Shown piece by piece: positions 43,532 through 54,144 of a stretch of DNA of 64,000 nucleotides. Numbering within the stretch: position 1 is the first letter of the stretch; each line of letters starts with the position of its first letter. The notes under the pieces were generated by a model that was not told the DNA's origin, searched no databases, and saw nothing but the letters and a program-made list of their open reading frames with translations. Position numbers and translations under genes: made by a program. Where the stretch lies: contig JASPKZ010007430.1 in assembly GCA_030220185.1 (NCBI GenBank), positions 327,001 through 391,000 of the forward strand. The letters run 5' to 3'. This stretch comes from Diploptera punctata (taxonomy: Eukaryota > Arthropoda > Insecta > Blattodea > Blaberidae).

Positions 43532-44804
43532 CGTGGGTCACTAGATAAGTTTTGAGACACGGCAATATGGCGACAGGAATGCAATAAACTAATACCATTT
43601 GAAAGCACAACTCTCGAACGTCAAAACCATAGCAGATAGAAACGATTCCATTCAGTTGTCTCTGAACAGCACCTTTGTGAAGTAGTCTGTGCGTGGTGAA
43701 ATCAAACGTGTCCTATGGAGCTTGAGAGGGAGTATTTTCTTGCTATGATTTATATGATTTTAAATGTGGTTTAAATGAGTCGTAAACACTTGAGCAACTC
43801 ACACAAATATTTGGGGGACCTTGCTCCTTCACGTGCAACAGTTTTCCGCTGATTTCCTGAATTTAAGAAGAAGAGAACATCCCTTAAAGATGAAGGGAGA
43901 AGTGGGAGGCCAACAACAGAAGGAAACGTCTCTGCAGTGGAGACTCTGATTAAGGAAGATTCACGACTGGCCTATAAGGACATCGAGAGGGCCCTAGGGA
44001 TTAGTTCGCCAAGGGTTTCCACCATCCTGCACCAATACTTAAGGGTGAGGAAAATTTCTTCTCGATAGGTGCCACACGACTTGTCAGAAGGGCATAACAC
44101 ACTAGGGTGGAATTGTGCAGATAAATACTGCCGAGATTCAACAACGGGGACTCCCGCCGGGTGTCAGACATAGTGACAGGTGACGAAACTTGGATCTACC
44201 AGTATGACCGTAAAACAAAGAACAAAACACAGATGTGGGTCTTCCCAGATGAGCAGCCTCCGACCAAAGTCAAAAGACCTAAGAGTGTGGGGAAGAAAAT
44301 GATGGCCACTTTCTTCTCCACAAGCGGTCATCTCGCCACAGTTGTGCTAGAGGATAAGAGGACAGTTACTACTAAATGGTATACAGAAGTCTGTCTCCCC
44401 AAAGTCTTCTCAAAGATCCAGGGGAAGCGGCCAAAGACTGGACTGCGGGGAATTCTGCTCTACCTTGACAATGCTTCTTTGCACACAGCCAATGCAATAA
44501 TTAGGTTTCTGGAAAAGACGCCGGTGAAATTAATGTCTCATTCAGCCTAGTCTGGACCTAGCCCCGTGCGATAATTACCTGTTCCTGAACTTGAAGAATT
44601 GCATGCGCGGACACCAGTTTCCTAGCCCAGAAGATGTTGTTGGAGGAGCTTAGTGCAATGTCTGAAATCGAGTGGCGTGGCTGCTTCCAGAGGATGAAAC
44701 GGTGTACAGAATGTGCCGAAGAGTTGTTTGAAAAGATGTGATAGGTATGGAAACTCTATCATGGCCCATTTTTGCACATCTCAAAACTTATCTAGTGACC
44801 TACG
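43532..44804 (+). mobile_element. Full-length mariner with matching TIRs
   Basis: 1273 bp flanked by TA (43530-43531; 44805-44806). Left end CGTGGGTCACTAGATAAGTT; the right end in reverse complement differs at one position, and identity continues to TTTGAGA. It carries a broken mariner transposase. Confidence 0.9.
43717..44744 (+). pseudogene. mariner transposase (DD34D), broken
   Basis: N-terminal DNA-binding part with EDSRLAYKDIERALGISSPR and VSTILHQYLRVRKISS, then a stop, VPHDLSEGH and VEWCADKY traces. The catalytic region has GDETWIYQYD (first Asp), WVFPDEQPPTKVKRPKS, VGKKMMATFFSTSGHLA, LYLDNASLHTA (second Asp), and in a shifted frame LDLAPCDNYLFLN (third Asp). Spacing is about 34 residues between the second and third Asp. 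At least three frame breaks. Cut-and-paste transposition would need an enzyme from elsewhere. Confidence 0.9.
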
Positions 44805-44983
44805 TAACGGAATCTTTGAACACGATTTTCACCCACTTAAAACATTAGATCGACTTGAAACTTTGTATTATTGTAAAGGACTCATGATTAATTAAATCCT
44901 GGCCAGAATCATCAGAAAATAAAAAAATAAAAAAATTAAAAACGGTGTAATAGGTTGCGGACTTATCGACTTTTTAGTCAATC
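44805..44983. other. Unassigned spacer
   Basis: No feature. It does not continue the interrupted LINE. Confidence 0.4.
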
Positions 44984-45073
44984 GTTGTAAGAGCTCAGTT
45001 GGTAGAGCGGTGGACTGTAGTGGTATATAATTTCAGTAATCCATAGGCCGCTGGTTCAAATCCAGGCCGGATG
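44984..45073 (+). tRNA. tRNA-Tyr(GTA)-like pseudogene with intron
   Basis: AGCTCAGTTGGTAGAGCGG is a perfect D arm. GGTGGACTGTAG contains the GTA anticodon (45017-45019), followed by a 17-nt insert at the canonical intron position after the base 3' of the anticodon, then ATCCATAGG and the T arm GCTGGTTCAAATCCAGG. The two acceptor strands (GTTGTAA and CCGGATG) do not pair, so it is a pseudogene or a Tyr-derived SINE head. A TTTTT terminator-like run is at 45075-45079. Confidence 0.6.
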
Positions 45074-45138
45074 ATTTTTAGAAGATTATTAAGCAATTAA
45101 ATTTTCATGGGATTCCAGTTTATGACAAACTAAAAATT

Positions 45139-45683
45139 TAAAAAATAAATAATAGTTTAAAAAACTGAAACAACACGCCTTATTAGAAAACCATACTAAA
45201 AAATTAAAAATAAATAATAGTTTTAAAAAAACTAAAATAACACGATTTATTAGAAAACCGAACTAAAAAATGAAAAATAATTTTAATTTCCAACACGCTT
45301 GGGATAAAATTAAAGTGGTCAACAAAAAAATCATCTCCAACACATCTAGAATAAAACTAGTTATCTACAAAAATAAATAATTTTACCATCAAAAGCGTGG
45401 GGTGCTTTTTATTGTTTTTACGTTTTCTTCTTAGAGACTTTAATTTTACCAATATCTGTTTATTATCAAATATATTAATTGATATAGGGCACCCCACGCT
45501 TTTGATGGTAAAATTATTTCTTTGTAGATAACTAGTTTTATTCTAGATATGTTGGAGATGATTTTTTGTTGACAACTTTAATTGTATCCCAAGCGTGTTG
45601 GAAATTAAAACTATTTTTCATTTTTTGGTTCCGTTTTCTAATAAAGCGTGTTGTTTTAGTTTCTTAAACTATTATTTATTTTT
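45139..45683. mobile_element. Foldback element, ~200-bp arms
   Basis: Arms 45206-45405 and 45489-45683 are about 93% alike as inverted repeats (e.g. TTTTACCATCAAAAGCGTGG and TAAAACTAGTTATCTACAAA), with an 83-nt loop. The outer 66 bp of the left arm is tandemly duplicated at 45139-45204. No coding capacity. No TSD fixed. Confidence 0.85.
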
Positions 45684-45689
45684 ACCTTG

Positions 45690-46020
45690 TATACTACCGT
45701 ATTCCTCAACTATTTAAAATTTTCGTTGATTTCACTTTAGGCCTTTCGATGCATGCTTCATCTTCTGGAGTTGTTGTAGTAGTATTGAATTAACTGTATG
45801 TCTAATAGAGGGTTTTGCTCATTAGGCATATTTTCGTTGAGAATGTTTGTATTTTTGGCCTTCTTGATAATTTCGATTTCTTCTAAAATGTTAATTTTCT
45901 GTCTGTTGTTTTCCCTGTGTATAATTGACATTGTATTATCGATATTGTTGAAACTGTGGCGGCTTTCTGAAATGTGTTTAGCTAAATTTGATTTGATTGT
46001 TAAAGGAGAAGGCAAATCAA
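45690..46020 (-). pseudogene. Penelope-like element C-terminus
   Basis: Minus-strand frame (45758-46015) SNLAKHISESRHSFNNIDNT, ILEEIEIIKKAKNTNILNEN, NEQNPLLDIQ matches the end of Penelope GIY-YIG proteins. The nuclease core itself is cut off. Downstream GAAGATGAAGCATGCATCGAAA (split: GAAGATGAAGC / ATGCATCGAAA) is a degenerate hammerhead-like tail. Confidence 0.65.
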
Positions 46021-46022
46021 AT

Positions 46023-46258
46023 TTCGCTGTTCACCTGATTTGAATCCAATCGAAAATGTGTGAGCTAAGATGAAAATAGAGATGAACTCTAATTGGCCTG
46101 CAGATGCACGAAAGACCGCTTATGGCACAAATTCAAGACGCCTGGGATGCTCTAGACGATTGTCCACGTGCCTGTAGAAATTTGATTGCATCAATGCCCC
46201 GAGGATTGAGGGCGGTAATAGATGCTGAGGGTTCATACACCCGATATTAATTTTGTTA
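46023..46258 (+). pseudogene. Tc1-like transposase C-terminus
   Basis: CSPDLNPIENV*AKMKIEMN (third catalytic Glu in PIEN; Trp codon turned to TGA), NWPADARK, then frameshifted remains of the '..RLW..IQDAWD.L' and 'SMPRRLRAVI.A.G..TRY' end. Abuts the Penelope fragment at 46020. Confidence 0.75.
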
Positions 46259-46433
46259 AAGTTTTCATTTTAGAATATATTATTTTCTTTCTTCATTTAA
46301 TTATTAGAAAGTTTTCATTCATGTGTTTTTTGTGTGCATTAAAGCCATAAAACTCAAATATAAAATTAAATATGAAACTATATTACAGGCGAAATGCTAT
46401 CCTAACATTCAGTAAAAAAAGAAAAAAGAAAAA
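46259..46433. other. Unassigned spacer
   Basis: AT-rich, probably the 3' flank of the Tc1 remnant. Confidence 0.35.
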
Positions 46434-46510
46434 GTAGAACGGGAATCGAACCCATGAGGTTACGAACGCAGATGTTGTGTGTTAAACCTCTCGACCACGG
46501 AAACACACAA
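46434..46510 (-). tRNA. tRNA-like unit
   Basis: Minus strand: D-arm-like GTGGTCGAGAGGTTTAAC, perfect T arm ATGGG/CCCGT with loop TTCGATT. 3' flank is T-rich (TTTTTCTTTTTTC). Acceptor stem does not form. Confidence 0.45.
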
Positions 46511-46850
46511 AGGCAAGCTTTCTCTTTTATGTTACTTGAGTGTGCACTGCGTTAACTAGCAAACAACACAGTACAATTACTGAAAACGTGTTAATGTGAA
46601 TAAGGCTTCTGCGAGTGCTCACGAAGTTCCCCGATCGGTTGATAGAATCAAGAGACGACTTTTTTTTTGTCTAAGGATGTACAAGATTACATCTACATAA
46701 AGTGATCTGTCGAAGTGGTGCGTAAATTGGAAATAGATCAAAGGCCATCTATCCGCCTAGCGTAGAACCAGAAGCATGAAAAATGCAGTGAGTAGCTTTG
46801 GAACACACACACGTCACAGGAAGATGATTTTAAACATTTACCAACCAGTC

Positions 46851-46904
<54 letters not shown>

Positions 46905-47599
46905 GAAGAAGAAGAAGAAGAAGAAGTAAGCCTGCATGAAAACTATTTCATAATTCCTATTTTTTTAAAGTATTTTTTAACTAGAGATAAAATGGGTAGT
47001 TTACAATGTATAAGCAACTACATTAAATACATGGTTTGACTTCCAGCTCACTTAGTCTTTCAGGTCTCGCATTATGAAATGTAATCACACGTAACGGTTA
47101 TTCAATGTCAACATTATTAGATGTTTGTAAATAATTGATTGACTAACTAGTAACTACATAAACTAATGTAACAGGTCGGTTGGGTAAACCTAGAAAAGAC
47201 AATACCCAATATTAGATTCAGGGGAAAAATGGATATTACATACACAATTAAATGAGACTAGTAAAAGATAAGTTCCGATTTTAAGACCCTAACACAGCAA
47301 TTTTATTTTTGTCTATTGTAATACCCATCTTCACTTTAAGGAATGAATTATATGGAATATACTCTACGGTAATATGTAATCTGTTACGGTGTTCCCGGTT
47401 CGACACACAAGAATTCACTTACATCTCATATCGCCATTTATTTGGGCTGAGCCCAAAGCCTCGAGGAGTTGTAACCTCCCTTTAACCTTATTCTGCCCTA
47501 AGTTGGCACACAGGCTCGGAGTAATAAAGTACATGACTGTATCCCATTAGATCACCACAACCACACATTTTGAACACCTGTGGTTTGCTAAATCTGATT
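46511..47599. other. Unassigned stretch with microsatellite
   Basis: Contains (AAT)n(AAG)n at 46851-46926. Otherwise nothing recognised. Confidence 0.45.
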
Positions 47600-47815
47600 A
47601 TTTTTACCTAAGATGAGATGAAGTGAAAGATGATATCAAATTAATGAATGGAGATGTCATAATTGGAATGGAAGAGTGTTGATGGGAGAAATTCTGAATA
47701 CGGAAGGACCCCGAGAAAAAAACCCGATGTGTCCCACCACTAATACCGCCAGAATTCGAAACTGAGATCCAAATCGGGGCAGCAATTCGCGCAAACCACT
47801 CGTCCACCGAGACGG
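47600..47815 (-). mobile_element. tRNA-derived SINE, other head
   Basis: Minus strand: CCGTCTCGGTGGACGAGTGG (A-box-like) and GTTTCGAATTCTGG (B box), then CCCACATCGGG-type body. A Ser/Leu-type head not shared with A-D. Confidence 0.55.
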
Positions 47816-47925
47816 CTTACACACGAGTAGTAGAGTAAATAAAAAAATAAATTATTTGGTAGGCCTATAGTTACATAGAAACGGTGGATAAAATTAAAGA
47901 TTCCCAAAGCTAATATTATTATGGA

Positions 47926-48290
47926 GTCCACCGCTGTGGTCTGGGGGTAGCTTGCTGCCTTGTCAGGCAGCGGGCCCGGGTTCGATCCCCGGTCGGGACA
48001 GTTTTCTCGGTGAGGTTTTCATCGGGGTTTTTCCTCATCTTAAGACAAATGTCAGGAAACTTTAAGTCCCAAACAGTCCCCGAACATCATATGGCCATCG
48101 TGATCATCATCATTCATATTCATCTTAGATTAAGGACTCTCCTGGCGCACCACTATCATCATCACCCATCATATCATCGCCTTCCAGGCGCCCCAACCTC
48201 AGAAATAGGTTACAATTACAACAATGCCAGGAGAGAACACCAGAAATATCCAAAACGAGAACCTGAGGCATTAAAAAATAATATTATGGA
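47926..48290 (+). mobile_element. SINE A2 with TSD
   Basis: A-type head (CCACCGCTGTGGTCTGGGGG), B box GGTTCGATCCCCGG, then the A2 3' half (CTCTCCTGGCGCACCACTAT, CCTTCCAGGCGCCCCAACCT, ACCAGAAATATCCAAAACGA). TSD about TAATATTATTATGGA / TAATATTATGGA. Confidence 0.85.
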
Positions 48291-48729
48291 TACCACAAGG
48301 AAAAGGAAGAAGAGAGCATAAAGGGAATGAGTTGGAGAAAGAAGGTCGAAGAAGAGATAAAAGAGAGTGAATTAACGAAATATATCCATGGAAGGAAGAG
48401 GATTTGTAGCGGTTGGGAATCAGAAAACGACTTAGATCTTATGTAACTGATTTAACAATTTACAATTGATTTAACATACTTAAGACGTGAGATCTGTTTT
48501 AGGAAATGTTATTTATAATAAAACAGCATATATGTCACCTTGAAATTGAAGCCTGCAGCTAAATTCGTGTCTATGTCGACCTCCAAAAGAATAATAATCC
48601 AGTTCAAATAAGGTAATACCAGATGAATATACCGAATTAATACATCAGAAAATAAATACCGGTATATTATTTTAATCGATAGTAACTTTTAGTTGTCCTC
48701 GCGAAACTGAATGGACTCCATTCCAGACT

Positions 48730-48760
<31 letters not shown>

Positions 48761-48832
48761 GGTAACTTACAGCCTAACCGGGAATCAAACCCGAACCTAA
48801 CATAATAGTCATGTATTCTTTAAGGGAGAATA
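48291..48832. other. Unassigned stretch
   Basis: (TA)n at 48732-48761. A short minus-strand B-box-like GGTTTGATTCCCGG at 48780-48793 is too little to call. Confidence 0.4.
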
Positions 48833-48841
48833 TTATTATTA

Positions 48842-48878
<37 letters not shown>
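48833..48878. repeat. (ATT)n microsatellite
   Basis: ATT repeats 5' of a SINE A1. Confidence 0.95.
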
Positions 48879-48883
48879 AGTAA

Positions 48884-49168
48884 GTCCACCGCTGTGGTCT
48901 CGAGGTAACGTGCTGCCTTGTCACGCAGCGGGCCCGGGTTCGATTCCCGGTCGGGACAGGCTCCTGGGTGAGATTTTTTCGGTGTTTTTCCTCACCTGCA
49001 AGATAAATGCCAGGAAGCTTAGGGCCCAACTGTCCCCAAAAATTATCCGGCCATCATCATCCTTGACCGGTGTGGAAAGCAACGGGAAGCTACAAGATTT
49101 AGGCTATAATTCCCTAGTAAAGCTGCAAAGCAGTGAAAGACCTGCCCTCGGGCAGAATTACTATGGAT
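48884..49168 (+). mobile_element. SINE A1 with internal deletion
   Basis: Complete head and B box. The CATCATC region is shortened and GCATAGTATGAAAATGC is deleted. Ends ACTATGGATG. Confidence 0.9.
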
Positions 49169-49169
49169 G

Positions 49170-49171
<2 letters not shown>

Positions 49172-49213
<42 letters not shown>
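49172..49213. repeat. (TTA)n microsatellite
   Basis: Same triplet tract as 48833-48878, now between two SINEs. Confidence 0.95.
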
Positions 49214-49214
<1 letters not shown>

Positions 49215-49383
49215 GTCCACCGCTGTGGTCTCGAGGTAGCGTCGCTGTCTCGTATGCAGCGGGTCCGGGTTCGATCCCTGGTAGGGACAAGATTCCTGGG
49301 TGAAGTTTTTTTTTTTCATCTGTAAGACAAATGTCAGGAAACTTTACGGCCCAAATGGTACCCGAACATCATATGGCCATCAA
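49215..49383 (+). mobile_element. SINE A, 3'-truncated
   Basis: CCACCGCTGTGGTCTCGAGG, B box GGTTCGATCCCTGG, and AAACTTTACGGCCCAAATGG. It ends after CATATGGCCAT, before the A1/A2 distinction. Confidence 0.85.
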
Positions 49384-49692
49384 AATCTATTTGTCATATT
49401 TAGTATGAATGTGTGTGTGTTTCGTCTTAATGTTACGTTGCCTCGGAGGTCTTTACATTGACCTGTTCACTTATTCTAGAAGACCCATGTCCTTGTGTGG
49501 TCAAAAAAGTATTGTGTGATCCATAATTAAAATCCCACAGGTCATGCAACCGTAATGCTCGGGTGCCATGTGGCACATACAAGTACCTATAAGGCGAGAG
49601 GTTAAACTGCGATAATGGAATGGAAAAATATTATTATTATTATTATTATTATTGTTATTATTACACTATCCCAAAGATTTTTTGTAAATTAA
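49384..49692. other. Unassigned stretch
   Basis: Possible SINE-like text (GTAATGCTCGGGTGCCATGT) without a B box. (ATT)n at 49630-49662. Confidence 0.4.
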
Positions 49693-49869
49693 TATTGGGC
49701 TAACAGCAGTAGAAAAGAAATGCCTAAAAAAATTAGGGGATTCATAGAGAGAAAATGCACATCAGGACTTCTAAAGCGTGCCTGCGCGGCAGAAATACAC
49801 CGCTCATTAAAACTATCATCTGGGTATTTAAAGGAACTTCGTAAAAAAGTACAAGAGCACTATTTTTAG
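49693..49869 (+). other. Basic coding-like open frame
   Basis: 58 codons ending in TAG, including PKKIRGFIERKCTSGLLKRA and SSGYLKELRKKVQEHYF. The composition looks coding, but I recognise no family and see no splice signals. Possibly a transposon remnant. Confidence 0.25.
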
Positions 49870-49986
49870 CTGCCACTATTTAATATATTTAATAAATTTA
49901 ATTTTTGGAGGTTCAATGAACCTTTCACTATGTCCCTGGAAATGAACACATATTTGGGAGCAATGTTTTTTAATGCCACCAGGTTG

Positions 49987-50305
49987 TCATCAGCAGCAGC
50001 AGCATCAAGGATTAGACCTGTTGGTCTGTTCCGATCTCATGTTAGAATTGGACTGTCCATCTTTTACTGGGTCTTTCAACATTTCTTCGTCCTAGTGGTT
50101 TGTAATGAAAAATCTGTTTCAAAATTCTATTGTTATACATTCTATTGATATGATCCATCCATTCATCTCTGTATTGTGTAATTATAACTAATAGTTTGAA
50201 TATATTTTAATTTCGTTTTCGACCTGTTATTGTATAACCAGCCACACTCCTCAGGAACCTCATTTCTGACGTTTTTATTCTTCGTTCCTGGTTTTTGGTT
50301 AAGAC
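49987..50305 (-). pseudogene. L-B LINE tail (empty site of Penelope)
   Basis: Minus strand: LTKNQERRIKTSEMRFLRSV-like sequence, with the uninterrupted CATTACAAACCACTAGGACG (reverse complement of ~50089-50108). 3' end GATCGGAACAGACCAACAGG. Confidence 0.8.
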
Positions 50306-50592
50306 CCAGCCACCAGGTTGTCTTACCACATTTCTCTGGCACTAACGGAATTGGAATCCACTGCTGAGGTTGAGGCGCCTAGAATGCGGAGTTGCTTTAT
50401 CCCGATGATATACTGGGCGGTAAATGAAAACGAAGAACTTTGGAGAGTACTTAAACCTAAATGGCGACCACAAAAATATTTCCGTTTAAAGAAAAATGCT
50501 GTGGTATGAGCGGGAATCGAACCCCGGACCTCATGAACTGTATTCATAAGCTGTGTGTTATGTGATGTCAAGTAGCTCTGACCATTAGACAA
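50306..50592 (-). mobile_element. SINE C
   Basis: Minus strand: B box GGGTTCGATTCCCG (50514-50527), the A2-type 3' half at the left edge (AGCCACCAGGTTGTCTTACC). Directly abuts the L-B tail. Confidence 0.75.
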
Positions 50593-50639
50593 GTATATTT
50601 GAGAACAATGTGAAATTCAATCAGCATCTGACTAGGTAT

Positions 50640-50820
50640 CAATAGCAAAAATGGACCAAGCATTTTTTTAAGGAAGAGTGAGGACAGAGCTATCAAAAGT
50701 AGTATGAGATAATATTCCAAACAGTAGGAGATATCCAGGAAGGCCACGACAAAGATGGAAAATCTCGTTTTCCAACGGGCTGTAAAGCAAGAATTAAGAC
50801 GAGAAGAGACAGTATGAACT
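50640..50820 (+). pseudogene. LINE C-terminal fragment
   Basis: RRYPGRPRQRWKISFSNGL resembles the GRPR.RW LINE tail. Short and degenerate. Confidence 0.4.
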
Positions 50821-51288
50821 ATAAAATGTTTAAATTAACTTTCGTCACGCATTACAACGAGGTTAGATCTGACATTATTGTAAGACACCATTTATCATTG
50901 CCCCGAAAACCATAAATCTCTAAAAAGGTATAAGAACTTTGAAGAAAATAGTATTTTTTTTTCTAACCCAGGTGGATGCCGGAAACTATTTGTGGAATGC
51001 AAACCAGTTCTGCAGCGTTTTCCTACCAGACGTTGCATTCTTGTCACTATGGGAATTCTGCTACGTGTATTATGATTTCCAGTCTCAGTTCATCTAACTA
51101 AAGAGTCTACCAATTAAATAAAGCTATTGTAACATTGCCTGCTCGAGTCAACATTTTTTAATATTAAATTTTTGACAAATTTTCGTCTAGAATAAAATTA
51201 CATGGACTTTTAACAATAATTTGTAGACTGTATTTACGATACATGGGAAGATAAAATAAAATAATAATAATAACAACAATACTTAAAC
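50821..51288. other. Unassigned stretch
   Basis: Nothing recognised. Confidence 0.4.
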
Positions 51289-51640
51289 CGGCCAATTTAA
51301 AGCCATGTCAGCCTCTAGTCCCGAGGGTTCAAAGGTTTTTTAGGATGGAAAAATCCAAGGAACCAGTCCTCCGGGAGGAGCTTTAAGCCGTGGATCCTGA
51401 AGTCTGAAGATTGTCAGGCTCGTAAAAGAACCTTAAGCCTGAAAAGAGGCCTCTAACAAAATTCATCTACCTTCATCATCCAAGTAATACCTTACTTGCC
51501 TACTAGATGTCTCGCTGGGTAGGTATGCTGACCACATAACATTAATAAAATCTGTATGAAATAAACGTAACCAAATTAGCTTGGTCTAAAAACTCCAAGT
51601 TAAGGCCTTACGGCCTTCTCTTCCAGTCTGCCAGTGAAAA
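51289..51640 (+). mobile_element. SINE B, degraded head
   Basis: GTCCCGAGGGTTCAAAGG (broken B box), GCTTTAAGCCGTGGATCC, GTCAGGCTCGTAAAAGAACC, CTACTAGATGTCTC. Confidence 0.8.
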
Positions 51641-51784
51641 ATATTAGGCTACATATAGAAAAAAAATACATAAGACCATCACATACAATAAATAAATAGT
51701 AAATATTTATACAAATTAAACTGATACTAAAATTAATCAAATTAATATTAACAGAGAAACGAAAGATCATAAATCGCCAGTTAA

Positions 51785-52350
51785 CATCGTGAGAGAGCAA
51801 TTACACTGGAGCAATAAAAATACTTTTTTTTTTTTGTCTCGGAAAGAAAAATATTCGATTCTGATAATATTTTTTCTCTTGAATTCAAATATGATATCGG
51901 TTTTTCTCCATCACGCAAGATTTCCGAGAGACAGGAATTTATAATTTCAAACACTTCAATATTTTCTACATTCGTAACTACACAATATTCGAACATTCGG
52001 ACTCGCCTAGAAAGTAAGAAATGACGATTTTCTGCTATATTTCGCCTGTGGAGCATCCCTCTTGATGGTCCAACAATAATCGGCCGGCATATTAGGATTC
52101 CATTTGCTTTGATATCTCTTTTCCACAGTTGAAATCTCCTGATGACAGTGTTCCCCGTTTTATTTTACAATGGACAAATGGACGAAAAAAAAGTTTATTA
52201 AAAATAATTATTTAAATCCATTAATTGAAATTTAAATAAAAAACTGTGGGTGATGGAAAAATTTCGAATACATATTTGAAAACACGATAAAAAAACTGCA
52301 TTAAGTACAACTATTGGTACTAATGAGACAAAAATCATGTTGACTAGTGT
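51785..52350 (-). repeat. Repeat F, inverse copy
   Basis: Reverse complement of 21120-21775 without its SINE. A 91-codon minus-strand frame (51781-52056) follows from the same coding-like stretch. Confidence 0.65.
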
Positions 52351-52384
52351 TATAAGAGATTTAAGCTTCTTTTAAAATAAACTA

Positions 52385-52600
52385 ATGTCCGGCAGCCTCC
52401 TAAGGTCTGATGGCAGAATGTTCCAGAATCAAATAGCAGATGCAAGTACCATATAATAATTTAGTGTGAGTTTGTGTGTTGTGGGATGTCAAGTAGCAAG
52501 TTCTGGTGCGATCGTGTACCCAAACTCATGATGTTTGAAAGATAGGAGATAAAAGAAAGAATAAGTAGCTTGGTGAGAATAAAAAACTATTCTGAAATTA
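52385..52600 (-). pseudogene. CR1/Jockey-like LINE RT C-terminus
   Basis: Minus strand in two frames: GTRSHQNLLLDIPQHTNSH then FWNILPSDLRRLPDI, matching the 'R.H...l.vp...T......WN.LP...R' ending of CR1/Jockey-type LINEs. Confidence 0.5.
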
Positions 52601-53726
52601 AAATATATTTAGAAACATGTTCAGAAGAACTATACGAGATACAAAGGGATGGAGAAATAAAAGACAATATTATGAGGAACCTTGATAATATATAGGCCTA
52701 TGTTAATATTATTCATACTATTATACTAACATTCTTTGCAGACAAAGACTTAAAAATATAATTTAATATGTTAATTTGGAAAATTTGAAGTTGTATAGAC
52801 GGACATAATCAGCTACAAAAGCATTCGATGTTCCCTACAAACTGTGTGTGTGCACGCGCGCGTACGTATGTGGCACGCAGGTCCGAAGAATTAAGACCTA
52901 CTGAAGTGGTCGCTTCATTGGCTAACATTAGCTCAGGCAATCAGGAGGTAAGCACAATTCAACGTCGTGTGTCGGAAGAATAACCTTTTACAGTGATGTT
53001 TTATCTATATTTGTTTATAGATGTTGGCAATTTGTTGCCCAGTGATGATAAAATAACCTCGAAACGAGTTACGGGCAAGGTTTTATCTTCATAACTAAGT
53101 TTTTTTTAAATTTCTCATATGTGCTCCACCCGAATTTCTCTATTAATTGTAAGGAGAGCAATATGGGCCTCAGGACCATCTTATGCTGACTTAACTAAAA
53201 AAAAGATGATAAACAACATAGCCATAGTTGCAAACTAATACAACATTAATTTGCCAAATGAGTGTAGATACGGTAAAAAACCCTTTCAGGAGCTTTTTTC
53301 TCATACACATGAAACACTAGCCTGCACTATTTTATCATTTGCAAACTGGTTATCATTATAGTTATTTCCAGTAGAAAACAAGATACAGAGAGAAAAAAAA
53401 AGAAGTTGCCAAAAACTATATCTTCTGATACAATTGAGGAAAACGATTGCAGTTGATTCACAAAAAGGGCTGCTGTTATTTATAGGGAGAATATAGTTTA
53501 ATATTCAGTTATAATGACTTAAAAATCGAGTGGACAAAAAAACCAAAGTACCCAATCCCAACTATCTCGTGGTGTAGCTGTTAGTAATCATTAAGGCTAT
53601 GATTTTTATGTAATATTAAAATACGAAATACGCACACATTAATATAATAATAGGGCCTATTATGTAAAATATGTAATAGTACATTAACATTTCTTAAAAC
53701 ATGTATTATTAAATACAAACTAACTA
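52601..53726. other. Unassigned AT-rich stretch
   Basis: About 1.1 kb without recognised features. Confidence 0.4.
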
Positions 53727-53912
53727 AACTAACTCACTGGCACTATCGAACCTGTGATTCATGGTCGTGCGGATATAAACTATCCATACATCCTATCCTG
53801 AGCTGTTTTCAATCATCCCCTATACAATCTACTTCCCTAAAATCTAGGTCAATGTTATTCTCATACTGCATATTGAAACGGATTTTCCTAGCTATAGGCC
53901 TACTGAAGCTTC
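53727..53912 (-). pseudogene. L-A LINE tail, degraded
   Basis: ACTCACTGGCACTATCGAAC followed by recognisable GAGCTGTTTTCAATCATCCC and CAATCTACTTCCCTAAAATC. Confidence 0.75.
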
Positions 53913-54144
53913 TTAGAAATGGTCAGTGGAAAATTCCATTCATTCGATACCATAAATAAAGACATACAGGAAGACACTGAAGAATTGGGTATACGATTCC
54001 ACATTATGAGATCTGCCACAATGATCCACTCTATGAATGAAACAGTAGAAACGTGACAACACACAATTGCAAGGTTTTTCACATCTCTTCAATACTGGTC
54101 CTATCTTAAATTTAATGTTTAGTATGAAATTAATATAGAATTAA

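Noticed and set aside
44161..44550. Domesticated mariner-derived host gene
   Set aside because: The 129-codon frame is only the middle of a transposase whose other parts are broken. TA-flanked TIRs show an ordinary dead transposon.
48780..48793. Isolated B-box-like sequence
   Set aside because: Too short and lacks an A box; not enough for a tRNA or SINE call.
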